NCBI GenBank assembly: GCA_030148665.1
Contig: JASBSZ010000047.1
Location: 1 to 64,000 of the forward strand
Reading direction: 5' to 3'
Source: Alphaproteobacteria bacterium
Lineage (GTDB): Bacteria; Pseudomonadota; Alphaproteobacteria; Rhodobacterales; Rhodobacteraceae
Length of the DNA: 64,000 nucleotides
This document shows positions 45,452 to 54,279 of this stretch, in pieces; the stretch's first letter is position 1; every line of letters begins with the position of its first letter. A program made the translations under genes and the position numbers. Under the pieces are notes generated by a model, which worked only from the letters and a program-made list of their open reading frames with translations, made no database searches and was not told the origin of the DNA.

Positions 45452-46268
45452 GCCGATGTTGCGGGGCATAGGTCTTGCCGGCTGCGGCAGGATGGGCCAA
45501 CCCATGCTGGCCGCAATGATTTCCGCAGGATTCGACGCGCGCGGATTTGACATTCGGCCTGTGGACGAGTTCGGCGACCTCGCCCCCCATGTCACCAACG
45601 ATGTCGGGACATTTTCCCGCGATCTGCATATCCTGTTCACGGTGGTGCGCGACATCAGGCAGACCGAGGCGCTGTTGTTTGACGAACAGCGCCTGCTGGC
45701 GCGCGCGCAGGGGCTGGACGTCCTGGTGATCTGTTCAACCCTCTCGCCACGCTATCTGGCCGGGCTGCGCGCCCGTATCGGTTCCGCAATCGACATGGTC
45801 GATGCACCCATGTCAGGCGCGCGCATTGCCGCGCAGGAGCGGCGCCTTTCCTTCATGCTGGGAGGGGATCGCCGGCTGCTGGCACACCTTCAGCCCCTGT
45901 TTGATGCGATGGGAAGCAGCTTTCACCACATGGGCGGGTTCGGGGCCGGCATGCAGGCAAAGGTTCTGAACAACATCATTGCCGCCTCAAGCACCGTGGT
46001 CACGCGGCTTGCACTGGACTGGGCTGCAGCGGCAGGGTTGGACGAAGGGGCGTTCCTGCGTCTGGTCGATGCCAGCTCGGGCCAGAACTGGTTTGCCACC
46101 CATTTTGACGAAATCGAGTTTTCGCGCGACGGTTTCGATATGGAAAACACCATCGGAATCCTGAAAAAGGACGTGGAATCGGCGCTGGACGGCGCACCCG
46201 AAGGGGCCGATACACGCCTGCCGGAATTGTTGACGGAATTGATCGCGCAAATGCGATCAAAGCCATGA
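45444..46268 (+). CDS. 3-Hydroxyisobutyrate dehydrogenase-like NAD(P)-dependent oxidoreductase
   Basis: A 274-residue beta-hydroxyacid dehydrogenase. The Rossmann motif GIGLAGCGRMGQPMLAAM opens the protein; the substrate loop is MVDAPMSGARIAAQERRLSFMLGGD, and the catalytic lysine lies in GAGMQAKVLNNIIAASS (about residue 175). A large C-terminal helical domain follows. ATG 45444 overlaps the end of the ATPase gene by 8 bases; a GTG three bases before is an alternative. Substrate unknown; typical family substrates are 3-hydroxyisobutyrate, tartronate semialdehyde or 6-phosphogluconate-like acids. Confidence 0.87.
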   Translation: MTEPMLRGIGLAGCGRMGQPMLAAMISAGFDARGFDIRPVDEFGDLAPHVTNDVGTFSRDLHILFTVVRDIRQTEALLFDEQRLLARAQGLDVLVICSTLSPRYLAGLRARIGSAIDMVDAPMSGARIAAQERRLSFMLGGDRRLLAHLQPLFDAMGSSFHHMGGFGAGMQAKVLNNIIAASSTVVTRLALDWAAAAGLDEGAFLRLVDASSGQNWFATHFDEIEFSRDGFDMENTIGILKKDVESALDGAPEGADTRLPELLTELIAQMRSKP

Positions 46269-46322
46269 TATTGCCCTTTCTGCCCCTTGCCCTTGCCACC
46301 TCGCGGGTGTTTTCTGACCCCC

Positions 46323-46982
46323 ATGAGAAGCTATGAATTCACACTGAACGGTGCCCGTCTGAGCGCATTGCCCAGCGGGGCACTCTGGTGGGCGGAAACA
46401 GGTGTGCTATGTGTCTCGGATCTGCATTTCCGCCGCCCCTCCCGACATCGGCACCGCGACAACGGCCAGCCAGACGGAGAGAACGCCACAACGCTGGCGC
46501 GTCTTGAGCGCGACATCCTCAAACGCAATCCGCAAACGATCGTCTGCCTCGGCGACAGTTTCGGAGATCTGGAAACCCTGGACGAGATGGATGAAACCGC
46601 CCATCGGTGGCTGAACTGCCTGATGGCGGGGCGCATCTGGATCTGGATTTCCGGCAGCAACCGCGCAGGCCCGGTCGAGCTGGGAGGCACCCATCTGGCG
46701 CGCTACCGGCTGGAACCCCTGACCTTTCGTCACGCGCCCGACCCTGATGCGAAAGGCGAAATCGCCGGGAGCCATCACCCGCGCTGCTGGTTCCAGAGCC
46801 ACGGCGAACGTCGGCGCGGCGCCTGTTTCCTGGTGGACGAGAGGCGCGTGATCCTGCCTGCCTATGGCGTATTCCCGGCTGATGCGCGCAATGACGGCCC
46901 CATCCTGGCCGAGCTGATGGACCGCCACGCAATGGCCGTTCTTACCGGAAGGCGCGCACGCCCCGTTCCGATGCGACTGTAG
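46323..46982 (+). CDS. PdeM-like metallophosphoesterase (ligase-associated) with altered motifs
   Basis: A 219-residue calcineurin-like phosphoesterase of the PdeM type. VSDLHF (Asp33, His35) and GDSFGDLETL (Asp78) are present, as are the family segments RYRLEPLTFRHAP and VILPAYGVFPAD. The usual GNHD motif is replaced by GSNR (111-114) and the usual GHxHP by GSHHP (149-153), so several metal and catalytic ligands are missing. The protein may be inactive or repurposed. Start 46323 has only a weak ribosome site; a TTG 36 bases upstream is possible. The partner DNA ligase gene is not in the window. Confidence 0.8.
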   Translation: MRSYEFTLNGARLSALPSGALWWAETGVLCVSDLHFRRPSRHRHRDNGQPDGENATTLARLERDILKRNPQTIVCLGDSFGDLETLDEMDETAHRWLNCLMAGRIWIWISGSNRAGPVELGGTHLARYRLEPLTFRHAPDPDAKGEIAGSHHPRCWFQSHGERRRGACFLVDERRVILPAYGVFPADARNDGPILAELMDRHAMAVLTGRRARPVPMRL

Positions 46983-47033
46983 CTGACAACATGTCCCCCG
47001 CGCCCATTGCGGCGGCCCTGTATCCCCTTGCCG

Positions 47034-48329
47034 CTACATCCCCTCGTAGATGGGAAAACGCGCGCACAGCTCGGCAACCTGCGCCTTGACGCGGGCCTCG
47101 ACCTCGGCATTGCCATCGGCACCGTTTGCGGCCAGCCCGTCAACGACCTCGACGATCATCTCGCCGATCTGGCGGAATTCTTCCTCGCCAAAGCCACGCG
47201 TGGTGCCGGCAGGCGTGCCCAGACGCACGCCCGAGGTCACGGTCGGCTTTTCGGGGTCGAACGGGATGCCGTTCTTGTTGCAGGTGATGTTGGCGCGCCC
47301 AAGGGCGGCCTCGGTTTCGTTGCCCTTGACGCCCTTGGGGCGCAGATCGACCAGCATCAGATGGGTGTCGGTGCCGCCGGTGACGATATCGAGCCCGCCC
47401 TTCATCAGGGTTTCGGCCAGCACCTGCGCGTTGCGGATGACGGCGGCGGCGTAATCCTTGAATTCCGGGCGCAGCGCCTCGCCAAAGGCGACGGCCTTGG
47501 CCGCGATGACATGTTCCAGAGGGCCACCCTGGATGCCGGGGAAAATGGCCGAGTTGACCTTTTTCGCAATCCCCTCGTCATTGGTCAGGATCATGCCGCC
47601 ACGCGGGCCGCGCAATGTCTTGTGGGTGGTGGTGGTGGCAACATCGGCATGCGGGAAGGGGCTGGGATGCAGGCCGGCAGCCACAAGACCGGCGAAATGC
47701 GCCATGTCCACCATCAGGATCGCGCCCACGCCATCGGCGATTTCGCGGAACTTGCCGAAATCGATCTGGCGCGGAATGGCGCTGCCGCCCGCGATGATCA
47801 GCCTGGGCTTGTGTTCCTCGGCCAGGCGGGCGACCTCGTCATAGTCGAGCAGGCTGTCCTGCTGCCGCACGCCGTATTGCACCGCGTTGAACCACTTGCC
47901 TGACTGGTTGGGCCGCGCACCGTGGGTCAGGTGACCGCCCGAGGCAAGGTTCATGCCCATGATCGTGTCGCCCGGTGTCAGCAGCGCCGTGAACACGCCC
48001 TGGTTTGCCTGGCTGCCCGAATGGGGCTGCACATTGGCGAATTCGCAGCCGAACAGCTGTTTTGCCCGCTCGATGGCAAGGTTTTCGACCACATCGACCC
48101 ATTCGCAGCCACCGTAATAGCGCCGGCCCGGGTACCCTTCGGCATATTTGTTGGTCAGGACCGAACCCTGCGCCTGCATCACCGCGCGGCTGACTATATT
48201 TTCGCTGGCGATCAGCTCGATCTCGTCGCGTTGGCGGCCAAGCTCGTTGCGGATGGCGCCAGAGATTTCCGGGTCGCGGCTGGAAAGGTCCTCGGCAAAA
48301 AAGCCTGCGTCGCGCGTGGATGATGTCAT
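47034..48329 (-). CDS. glyA: Serine hydroxymethyltransferase
   Basis: A 431-residue PLP enzyme interconverting serine and glycine with tetrahydrofolate. Hallmarks: [19 protein letters not shown] (35-56), [17 protein letters not shown] (60-76), [14 protein letters not shown], and the PLP lysine Lys237 in [14 protein letters not shown]. Start 48329 has AAGGAGA upstream; the longer frame has none. It is the canonical copy; a divergent paralogue lies at 52372-53703. Confidence 0.97.
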   Translation of the reverse strand: MTSSTRDAGFFAEDLSSRDPEISGAIRNELGRQRDEIELIASENIVSRAVMQAQGSVLTNKYAEGYPGRRYYGGCEWVDVVENLAIERAKQLFGCEFANVQPHSGSQANQGVFTALLTPGDTIMGMNLASGGHLTHGARPNQSGKWFNAVQYGVRQQDSLLDYDEVARLAEEHKPRLIIAGGSAIPRQIDFGKFREIADGVGAILMVDMAHFAGLVAAGLHPSPFPHADVATTTTHKTLRGPRGGMILTNDEGIAKKVNSAIFPGIQGGPLEHVIAAKAVAFGEALRPEFKDYAAAVIRNAQVLAETLMKGGLDIVTGGTDTHLMLVDLRPKGVKGNETEAALGRANITCNKNGIPFDPEKPTVTSGVRLGTPAGTTRGFGEEEFRQIGEMIVEVVDGLAANGADGNAEVEARVKAQVAELCARFPIYEGM

Positions 48330-48460
48330 CGGCTGTCTCCTTGGGCTGGGCCTTTTCGTGGTGTTTCGGCCCAGATAGCGCAAGGATCGCGTCTGCGGAA
48401 CACCGAAAACGACATGGGCGACATTTTGTGCGCCACCCCTGTCGCCCCCAGGCGCAACCC

Positions 48461-49933
48461 TCAGACCACGGTGAACTGCCCCATCATGCCGCCATCCTCG
48501 TGCTCCAGAATGTGGCAGTGATACATGTACGGGTTTTTCGCATCGGTATATCTGGTGAACTCGACAAGTATCCGCACGACCTCGCCAGGGTTGACCAGAA
48601 CGGTATCCTTCAGCCCGGCTTCACCCGGCATGGGCGGTTGTCCGTTGCGATCGATGATACGGAACTGGGTGCCATGAACATGAAAGGGATGCGGCAACAT
48701 GCCGTTCGATGTCACCTCCCAGATTTCGGGTTGACCGACCTTGACCACCTCGTTGATGACATCCATCCGCATGGGTTGGCCATTGATCGCGAAACCGCTG
48801 CCCATCATGCCCATTTCCAGACGGAAGCGGCGCGTATTCACGGCGCGCGCAGGATCAACGTCAGGCAAGGTGGTCAGCCGCTCGGGCAGCCTGGCCGACG
48901 GTACCTGCAGTTTCTTTGGCCGGATTTCCAGAAAGGTGAAATCGGGCAGCCCCCCGCCCATCATGCCGCCGCCGGTATCGATGCCGCGATTGACCAGCTT
49001 TGCCACCTGGCCGTCAGACAGATCGACCACGATTTCCGCCCGCTCGCCCGGCGCAAGGCGCAGCCCGCTGCGTCTGACCGGCGCAGGCAGGAACCCGCCA
49101 TCGGTAGCGACCTGCAGAAAGCTGCGCCCATCGTCGAAACGCAGATTGTAGATGCTTGCATTCGAGCCGTTCAGCAGACGCATCCGCAGCAGTGTCGTGC
49201 TGGCGGGAAAGACGGCCCCGATAGTGCCGTTGACCATCGGGAAATTGCCGATCATGCCCTGCATCCGTGCCCGCATCCCGGGAACATAGGGCATCTGGCC
49301 GGCGGGCGTGAACAGGCGGTCCTGCAACACCACGGGAATATCGTCCACCCCGTAATTGCGCGGCAGCGTCAGCAGATCGCTTTCCTCGTCATCGATGATC
49401 GCCATGCCGGCAAGACCGGCCCAAACCTGTTCGGCCGTCTTGTGAAACATGTGCGAGTGAAACCACATGGTCGCCGCCTTGCCGGTGATGGTGAACTCGG
49501 GCGACCATGTCTCGCCCGGACGAATGACCTGATGCGGACCGCCATCGGCCACGGCCGGCAGGGAAAACCCGTGCCAATGCAGGGTGCTGTCCTCGCCCAG
49601 ATCGTTGGTCACGTTGAAGCGTGTCTTTTCGCCCACCCTGAGGCGCAGGACAGGGGCCAGATAATCGGCGTTGATTCCCATGCTCCGGGTGCGGATACCT
49701 TCAAAGAAAACGGTACTGCCCCGTTTCAGCGTCAGGTCGAACACGCGCGTACCGTTCTGCATCCTTCCCCTTTCCAGAGGCGGGATTGCCAGCAGCTTGT
49801 CGAACTTGATCGGCCCCGAGGCCCTGATCGGGCGCGGCCAGAACTGATAGCCGACCAGACCGACAACGCCCAGCGCCACGCCCCCCATCAGCATCATGCG
49901 ACGACGGATCATGTTGGGTGGTTTTCCACTCAT
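48461..49933 (-). CDS. Multicopper oxidase (CueO/bilirubin-oxidase type)
   Basis: A 490-residue periplasmic copper oxidase. The N-terminus has a twin-arginine-like [20 protein letters not shown] signal. Copper-ligand motifs are [10 protein letters not shown] and [16 protein letters not shown] in the first cupredoxin domain and [10 protein letters not shown] and [16 protein letters not shown] in the last, giving the full type 1, 2 and 3 sites with a Met axial ligand. A short Met/Gly segment (GGGMMGGG) lies before the third domain. Probable role is Cu(I) or phenolic oxidation for copper tolerance. No copper regulator is adjacent. GGAGAC precedes the start, and the gene is divergent from nadK. 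Confidence 0.92.
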   Translation of the reverse strand: MSGKPPNMIRRRMMLMGGVALGVVGLVGYQFWPRPIRASGPIKFDKLLAIPPLERGRMQNGTRVFDLTLKRGSTVFFEGIRTRSMGINADYLAPVLRLRVGEKTRFNVTNDLGEDSTLHWHGFSLPAVADGGPHQVIRPGETWSPEFTITGKAATMWFHSHMFHKTAEQVWAGLAGMAIIDDEESDLLTLPRNYGVDDIPVVLQDRLFTPAGQMPYVPGMRARMQGMIGNFPMVNGTIGAVFPASTTLLRMRLLNGSNASIYNLRFDDGRSFLQVATDGGFLPAPVRRSGLRLAPGERAEIVVDLSDGQVAKLVNRGIDTGGGMMGGGLPDFTFLEIRPKKLQVPSARLPERLTTLPDVDPARAVNTRRFRLEMGMMGSGFAINGQPMRMDVINEVVKVGQPEIWEVTSNGMLPHPFHVHGTQFRIIDRNGQPPMPGEAGLKDTVLVNPGEVVRILVEFTRYTDAKNPYMYHCHILEHEDGGMMGQFTVV

Positions 49934-50129
49934 GGGGGTCTCCTGACAGATGGACGCCGGGCGCCTGGGCCCGGCCGTTGACGAATAATCGAAATGTGGC
50001 GCCCATGCACGCCTTTCAAGCGCGACATTACCATTTGTCGCAGCCGGGTTCCACCGGGGCGCAATAAGCGCTTGCAGTCACCCTGTCCGCAGGCAAGACT
50101 GGCTTCACCCGCTACCCGGAGAAACAGGG

Positions 50130-50903
50130 ATGACCATCGCAAGACAACCCCGGATATGCTTTCTCTCCAGCGATGCGCCCGAGGCCGAGGAAGCCCGCGC
50201 CGCGCTTGTCCGCCGCTACGGGTCGAGCCCCCTGGAAGAGGCGCAGGTCATCGTGGCCCTGGGCGGTGACGGTTTCATGCTGTCCACACTGTACGCCACG
50301 CAGGAACGCGACATCCCCGTTTATGGCATGAACCGGGGTACAGTCGGCTTCCTGATGAACGAGTACCGCGAGGACGGCCTTGTCGAGCGTCTGAATACGG
50401 CCGAAGAGGCGGTACTGAACCCGTTATGCATGGAGGCCGAATGTGTTGACGGCAACCGCGTCAAGGCGCTGGCAATCAATGAGGTCTCGCTGTACCGGTC
50501 AGGACCGCAGGCCGCCAAGCTGCGCATTTCGGTCGATGGCAAGGTGCGGATGGCGGAACTCGTCTGCGACGGTGCATTGGTGGCAACGCCGGCGGGCTCG
50601 ACCGCCTACAATTATTCGGCACACGGCCCGATCCTGCCCATTGGCGCCGATGTCCTGGCACTGACCCCGGTTGCCGCCTTTCGCCCCCGCCGCTGGCGTG
50701 GCGCGCTGCTGCCCAAGACGGCGCATGTGCGCTTCGACGTGCTGGAACCGGACAAGCGCCCGGTTTCGGCCGTGGCCGACAGCCGGGACGCGCGCAATGT
50801 CGTGCGCGTCGACATTCACTCAGAGCCCGACATCCGCCACCGCCTGCTGTTCGACCCCGGCCACGGGCTGGAGGAAAGGCTGATCAGGGAACAGTTCGAG
50901 TGA
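50130..50903 (+). CDS. nadK: NAD kinase
   Basis: A 257-residue ATP-NAD kinase that makes NADP. The diagnostic GGDGF motif with Asp47 lies in [14 protein letters not shown], followed by [15 protein letters not shown], the NE-containing [11 protein letters not shown] and the glycine-rich [24 protein letters not shown]. It is somewhat shorter than most NadK, as usual for alphaproteobacteria. GGAG stands 8 bases before the ATG. Confidence 0.95.
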   Translation: MTIARQPRICFLSSDAPEAEEARAALVRRYGSSPLEEAQVIVALGGDGFMLSTLYATQERDIPVYGMNRGTVGFLMNEYREDGLVERLNTAEEAVLNPLCMEAECVDGNRVKALAINEVSLYRSGPQAAKLRISVDGKVRMAELVCDGALVATPAGSTAYNYSAHGPILPIGADVLALTPVAAFRPRRWRGALLPKTAHVRFDVLEPDKRPVSAVADSRDARNVVRVDIHSEPDIRHRLLFDPGHGLEERLIREQFE

Positions 50904-51004
50904 CACGAGGATATTGGCGTGCCGCGCGTGCCGGGGTATGGCCTGGCCGTTGCGCGTCGGGACAGGTGGCGTGGATTACAGCCCCTTGACGCAAAACACC
51001 GCCA

Positions 51005-51556
51005 TCATGCCCCGTCCCTTGGCCGCCTTTCATTGTCGGTCATGGCTTTCTCAAGTTTTCTGATGACCAACCTGGCGGCATCTGGTTCCAGTGTCCACCA
51101 GCGGCTTTCGAGAATGGCCTTTCGAGTTGCATCATCAAAGCGATAGTCGATGACCCTGGCAGGTGAGCCCACTGCAATGGCAAAGGCGGGAATATCGCGA
51201 TTGACAAACGAATTTGCCCCGATGACGGCACCAAAACCGACGCGCACACCCCGTCGTATGATGGCATCTACCCCAATCCAGACATCGCTTTCGACTTCGC
51301 ATTCTCCACGGGTGAGTTCCTCATAGGGATCGTCATAGAACAAGCTGCTGGTAGAAACCCGACTTATGTCGTGCTCGCCATTTCCGATCGAAACATTGTC
51401 GGCAATCGAGACATAACGTCCGATCACGGCCTTGGACACGACACAATTACGCCCGAGATAGCTGTGCGCGCCTATCCTGCTGTCGCGACTGACATGCGAA
51501 TGGGGGCCGACAACGACCCCCGTGGCGAAACGCGGATTCTTCCATCTTATCTTCAC
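51005..51556 (-). CDS. Hexapeptide-repeat O-acyltransferase (CatB/LbH family), low GC
   Basis: A 183-residue left-handed beta-helix acyltransferase. Hexapeptide turns run through about residues 15-140 (VVVGPHSHVSRDSRIGAHSYLGRN, IGRYVSIADNVSIGNGEHDI, VWIGVDAIIRRGVRVGFGAVIGANSFV), with the acceptor-site His in GNGEHD and the closing VGSPARVIDYRFDD. Such enzymes acetylate sugars or antibiotics. Its GC is visibly lower than that of its neighbours (51121-51180 is 53 percent, 51841-51900 is 65 percent), which suggests recent acquisition. The start at 51556 lacks a strong ribosome site. Confidence 0.86.
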   Translation of the reverse strand: MKIRWKNPRFATGVVVGPHSHVSRDSRIGAHSYLGRNCVVSKAVIGRYVSIADNVSIGNGEHDISRVSTSSLFYDDPYEELTRGECEVESDVWIGVDAIIRRGVRVGFGAVIGANSFVNRDIPAFAIAVGSPARVIDYRFDDATRKAILESRWWTLEPDAARLVIRKLEKAMTDNERRPRDGA

Positions 51557-51577
51557 TGCTGTGTCTCTCTCATTCGG

Positions 51578-52375
51578 TCATTCCCTGGCGTCGCCGGCCG
51601 CCGCTTTCTGCGCAAAGCGCGCCGCCCCCCTCAGGCCCTCGGTTTCGAGGGCCGCAATGCTGCGCCATTCCTGCCTCAGGGCGTCGGCCAGAGCGCGGCC
51701 CGACAGCCGGGCCGAGATGCCGTCGGCGCGCAGGCAGGCCTGGGGATGGGCCAGCAGGCTGCGGGCCAGTTCCAGCGCGTGGTCCAGTGCCTGCCCGGCC
51801 GGGCTCAGGCGGTTGGCCAGACCGATCTGCATTGCCTCGGCGGCATCGACCTTGCGACCGGTCAGGATCAGGTCCATGGCCCTGCTCTGACCGATCAGCC
51901 GCGGCAGGCGTACCGTCCCGCCATCAATCAGCGGCACCCCGAAACGGCGGCAGAATACCCCCATATAGGCGGTTTCGGACATCACGCGCAAATCGCACCA
52001 CAGGGCCAGTTCCATACCGCCGGCCACGGCCGGCCCTTCGACGGCGGCGATGACGGGTTTCGACAGCGCCAGCCGTGTCGGCCCCATTGGCCCCGGCAGA
52101 GGCACGGCTGCCGGGTCGGCCCAGTCATCGGGGATCGCATGCCGCTCCAGCCACCCCTCCGGCAGCCCCGCGGCCACCGATTTCAGATCGTAACCTGCGC
52201 TGAAGGCACCCCCCGCGCCCGACAGGATCGCGATATCGGTGTCTCGGTCGGCCTCGAAGGCAAGGAACGCCTCGAACAACGCGGTTGCAGTTGCGGCATC
52301 GACGGCATTGCGGCAACCAGGCCGATTGATCGTCACGATGGCTATCCGGCCATCCCCTTGCACCGAGACTGTCAC
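51578..52375 (-). CDS. Crotonase-fold enoyl-CoA hydratase/isomerase family protein (GTG start)
   Basis: A 265-residue crotonase. The CoA-oxyanion segments are GAGGAFSAGYDLKSV and EGPAVAGGMELALWCDLRV. The usual catalytic glutamates of enoyl-CoA hydratase are not conserved: the region reads FGVPLIDGGTVRLPRLIG and the second position is Asp in RAMDLILTG, so the reaction may not be simple hydration. The GTG start overlaps the stop of the upstream SHMT-like gene (GTGA), indicating coupled translation and perhaps a shared pathway. Confidence 0.86.
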   Translation of the reverse strand: MTVSVQGDGRIAIVTINRPGCRNAVDAATATALFEAFLAFEADRDTDIAILSGAGGAFSAGYDLKSVAAGLPEGWLERHAIPDDWADPAAVPLPGPMGPTRLALSKPVIAAVEGPAVAGGMELALWCDLRVMSETAYMGVFCRRFGVPLIDGGTVRLPRLIGQSRAMDLILTGRKVDAAEAMQIGLANRLSPAGQALDHALELARSLLAHPQACLRADGISARLSGRALADALRQEWRSIAALETEGLRGAARFAQKAAAGDARE

Positions 52376-53703
52376 CTTGCATCCGCGATAACATGTTGCA
52401 TCTGCCGGAACCCCCGCCGAAAGGTGGCGACCCTTTCCGCCAGATCCTCGGGGGGATCATCGGCCAACCCCTCGGCGATGAACCCGGCTATGGTTTGCGC
52501 ATGTTCCGGCCCCATGCCGAAGCGCGCGATTTCGGGCGTACCGATGCGCAGGCCGTTCAGGTCGCCGGCTACCTCGGGCATGGGCAGGCCGATGCCGCAG
52601 GTCAGGATATTGGCGCGGCGCAGGCGTCTGGCCGCGGCCTGACCCCCGCCCAGAGGCGCAGCCTCGAGCGCGAACTGGTGACTTTCGGTAAAGCCGCGCG
52701 CAGCGGCAAAGACCGAAAGCCCGCGATCCGCCAGCGCCTGCGCCAGAGCACGCGCCATGTCCACCATCGCCTGCGCGTAGGCCACGCCATGCTCGCGCCA
52801 GTCCAGCAGGGCCATCGCCAATGCCGCCACGCGGCCGGGGTCGAAATTGGCGGTAAGGCCGGGAAATGCGATGGCGTCCAGACGCTCGGCCAGGGCGGCA
52901 TCATTGGTGACGACCAATCCGCCCGCCGGCCCGCCGAGGCTCTTGTAGGTGGACATGGTCATCAGATGGGCGCCTTGGCTCAGCGGGTTTTCCCATGCGC
53001 GCCCGGCGATCATCCCGCACAGATGAGCCGCGTCAAACAGCAGATATGCGCCAACCTCGTCGGCAATCTCTCGCGCCTGCGATACCGGGTGGGCAAACAG
53101 GTTCAGGCTGCCGCCCATGGTGATCAGGCCGGGCCGCACCTCGCGGGCCAGCCTGCGCAGACCGTCGATATCTATGGTATAGCCGTCCGCCTGCACGGGC
53201 GCGTCGTGGATCCTCAGCCCGTAGAGCCCGGCTGCACCCGCCGCGTGATGGGTGACATGGCCGGCAATGCTGGCCGGTGGCGCGATGATGGCGTCGCCCG
53301 GCTTGCAGGTCGCCATGAAGGCATAGAGATTGGCCAGCGCCCCCGAGCCGACGCGAATTTCGGCATAGCGCGCCTGAAAGATTTCGGCGGCCAGTTCGGC
53401 TGCGATGACCTCGATTTCCTCGATCGCCTCAAGGCCGACCTCGTACTTGTCGCCCGGCCAGCCAAGTGACGCGCGCGTGCCCAGCCCGGCGCAGAGCAGC
53501 GCCTCGGCACGCGGGTTCATGGCGTTGGTGGCAGGGTTCAGGTTGATGCAGTCGCGCTCGTGTATCTCGCGGTTGCGCCGTGCCAGCCCCTCCAGACGGT
53601 CGGCGATCGCGGCGCTGTCGGAATGCGACGTTTCCGATGCGATCCGCTGGATGAGGGTTTCGGATTCCGGCTTGACCCAGCCGTGTTTGCCAAGATTGAC
53701 CAT
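52372..53703 (-). CDS. Divergent serine hydroxymethyltransferase paralogue
   Basis: A 443-residue fold-type I PLP enzyme related to GlyA. The PLP lysine is Lys254 in MSTYKSLGGPAGG, and DAAHLCGMIAG corresponds to [12 protein letters not shown] of GlyA. The substrate/folate region is altered: LNPATNAMNPRAEALLCAG replaces the SENI..S stretch, and GTRASLGWPGDKYEVG replaces the YAEGYPGKRYYGG motif. It may act on another amino acid (alpha-methylserine hydroxymethyltransferase or threonine/beta-hydroxy-amino-acid aldolase are possibilities). Start 53703 follows GGGAGCG. It is the first gene of a two-gene unit with the crotonase. Confidence 0.82.
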   Translation of the reverse strand: MVNLGKHGWVKPESETLIQRIASETSHSDSAAIADRLEGLARRNREIHERDCINLNPATNAMNPRAEALLCAGLGTRASLGWPGDKYEVGLEAIEEIEVIAAELAAEIFQARYAEIRVGSGALANLYAFMATCKPGDAIIAPPASIAGHVTHHAAGAAGLYGLRIHDAPVQADGYTIDIDGLRRLAREVRPGLITMGGSLNLFAHPVSQAREIADEVGAYLLFDAAHLCGMIAGRAWENPLSQGAHLMTMSTYKSLGGPAGGLVVTNDAALAERLDAIAFPGLTANFDPGRVAALAMALLDWREHGVAYAQAMVDMARALAQALADRGLSVFAAARGFTESHQFALEAAPLGGGQAAARRLRRANILTCGIGLPMPEVAGDLNGLRIGTPEIARFGMGPEHAQTIAGFIAEGLADDPPEDLAERVATFRRGFRQMQHVIADAR

Positions 53704-53846
53704 GACGCGCTCCCAAGGAAAATGACCTGCACAGATGAACGTGGATACGGCGAAATTGCAAACCCGTTCTTGCACGTCTTGACGCGAACGCACGGTGCGG
53801 GCCACAGTCGATCATGATCCGTCCCGCAAAAGGCAGATAACCGCGC

Positions 53847-54206
53847 ATGGACAAGAAACTCGACCGGGTCTTTTCAGCGCTCGCCGATCCGACGCGGCGC
53901 GCGATCCTGACCATGCTGCTCGAGGACGACATGGCCGTCACCGACGTTGCCGAACCTTTCGAGATGTCTCTGGCCGCAATTTCCAAGCACCTGACGATCC
54001 TGACCCGCGCCGGGCTGATCAGCCAGGAAAAGCGCGGGCGCGTGAAGTGGTGCAAGCTGGAACCCGAGGGGCTGAGGGATGCCTCGATCTGGATGGAGGG
54101 TTTCGGTCAGTTCGAGGCCGTCGATCTGGATGCCTTCGAACGGTTTCTGGAGCGCCAGTCCCTGCAGGACGGCGAAACGCAGGACGGCGAAACGCCCGAA
54201 GGGTGA
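53847..54206 (+). CDS. ArsR/SmtB-family transcriptional regulator
   Basis: A 119-residue winged-helix repressor. DRVFSALADPTRRAILTMLLEDDMAVTDVAEPFEMSLAAISKHLTILTRAGLI is a classic ArsR HTH (about 6-60). No cysteine metal-binding box is visible; the single Cys near residue 69 is isolated, so a metal signal is not obvious. The last residues contain a tandem repeat QDGETQDGETP, coded by two exact 15-bp units at 54172-54201 or nearby. The stop lies in the loop of a terminator hairpin. Target unknown; the divergent SHMT-like gene is a candidate. Confidence 0.88.
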   Translation: MDKKLDRVFSALADPTRRAILTMLLEDDMAVTDVAEPFEMSLAAISKHLTILTRAGLISQEKRGRVKWCKLEPEGLRDASIWMEGFGQFEAVDLDAFERFLERQSLQDGETQDGETPEG

Positions 54207-54220
54207 CCTCCGGGCGTTTC
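54189..54220 (+). terminator. Hairpin terminator overlapping the arsR stop codon
   Basis: GAAACGCCCG (54189-54198) pairs with CGGGCGTTTC (54211-54220). The TGA stop of the ArsR gene (54204-54206) is in the loop. Because the stem ends in TTTC on one strand and GAAA on the other, it could also serve the convergent ABC operon. Confidence 0.65.
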
Positions 54221-54279
54221 CGATGTCCTGTCCCATGTCCGGGGGCGCACCGCCCTCCGGGATCGTCCCTCGGGCAGGG

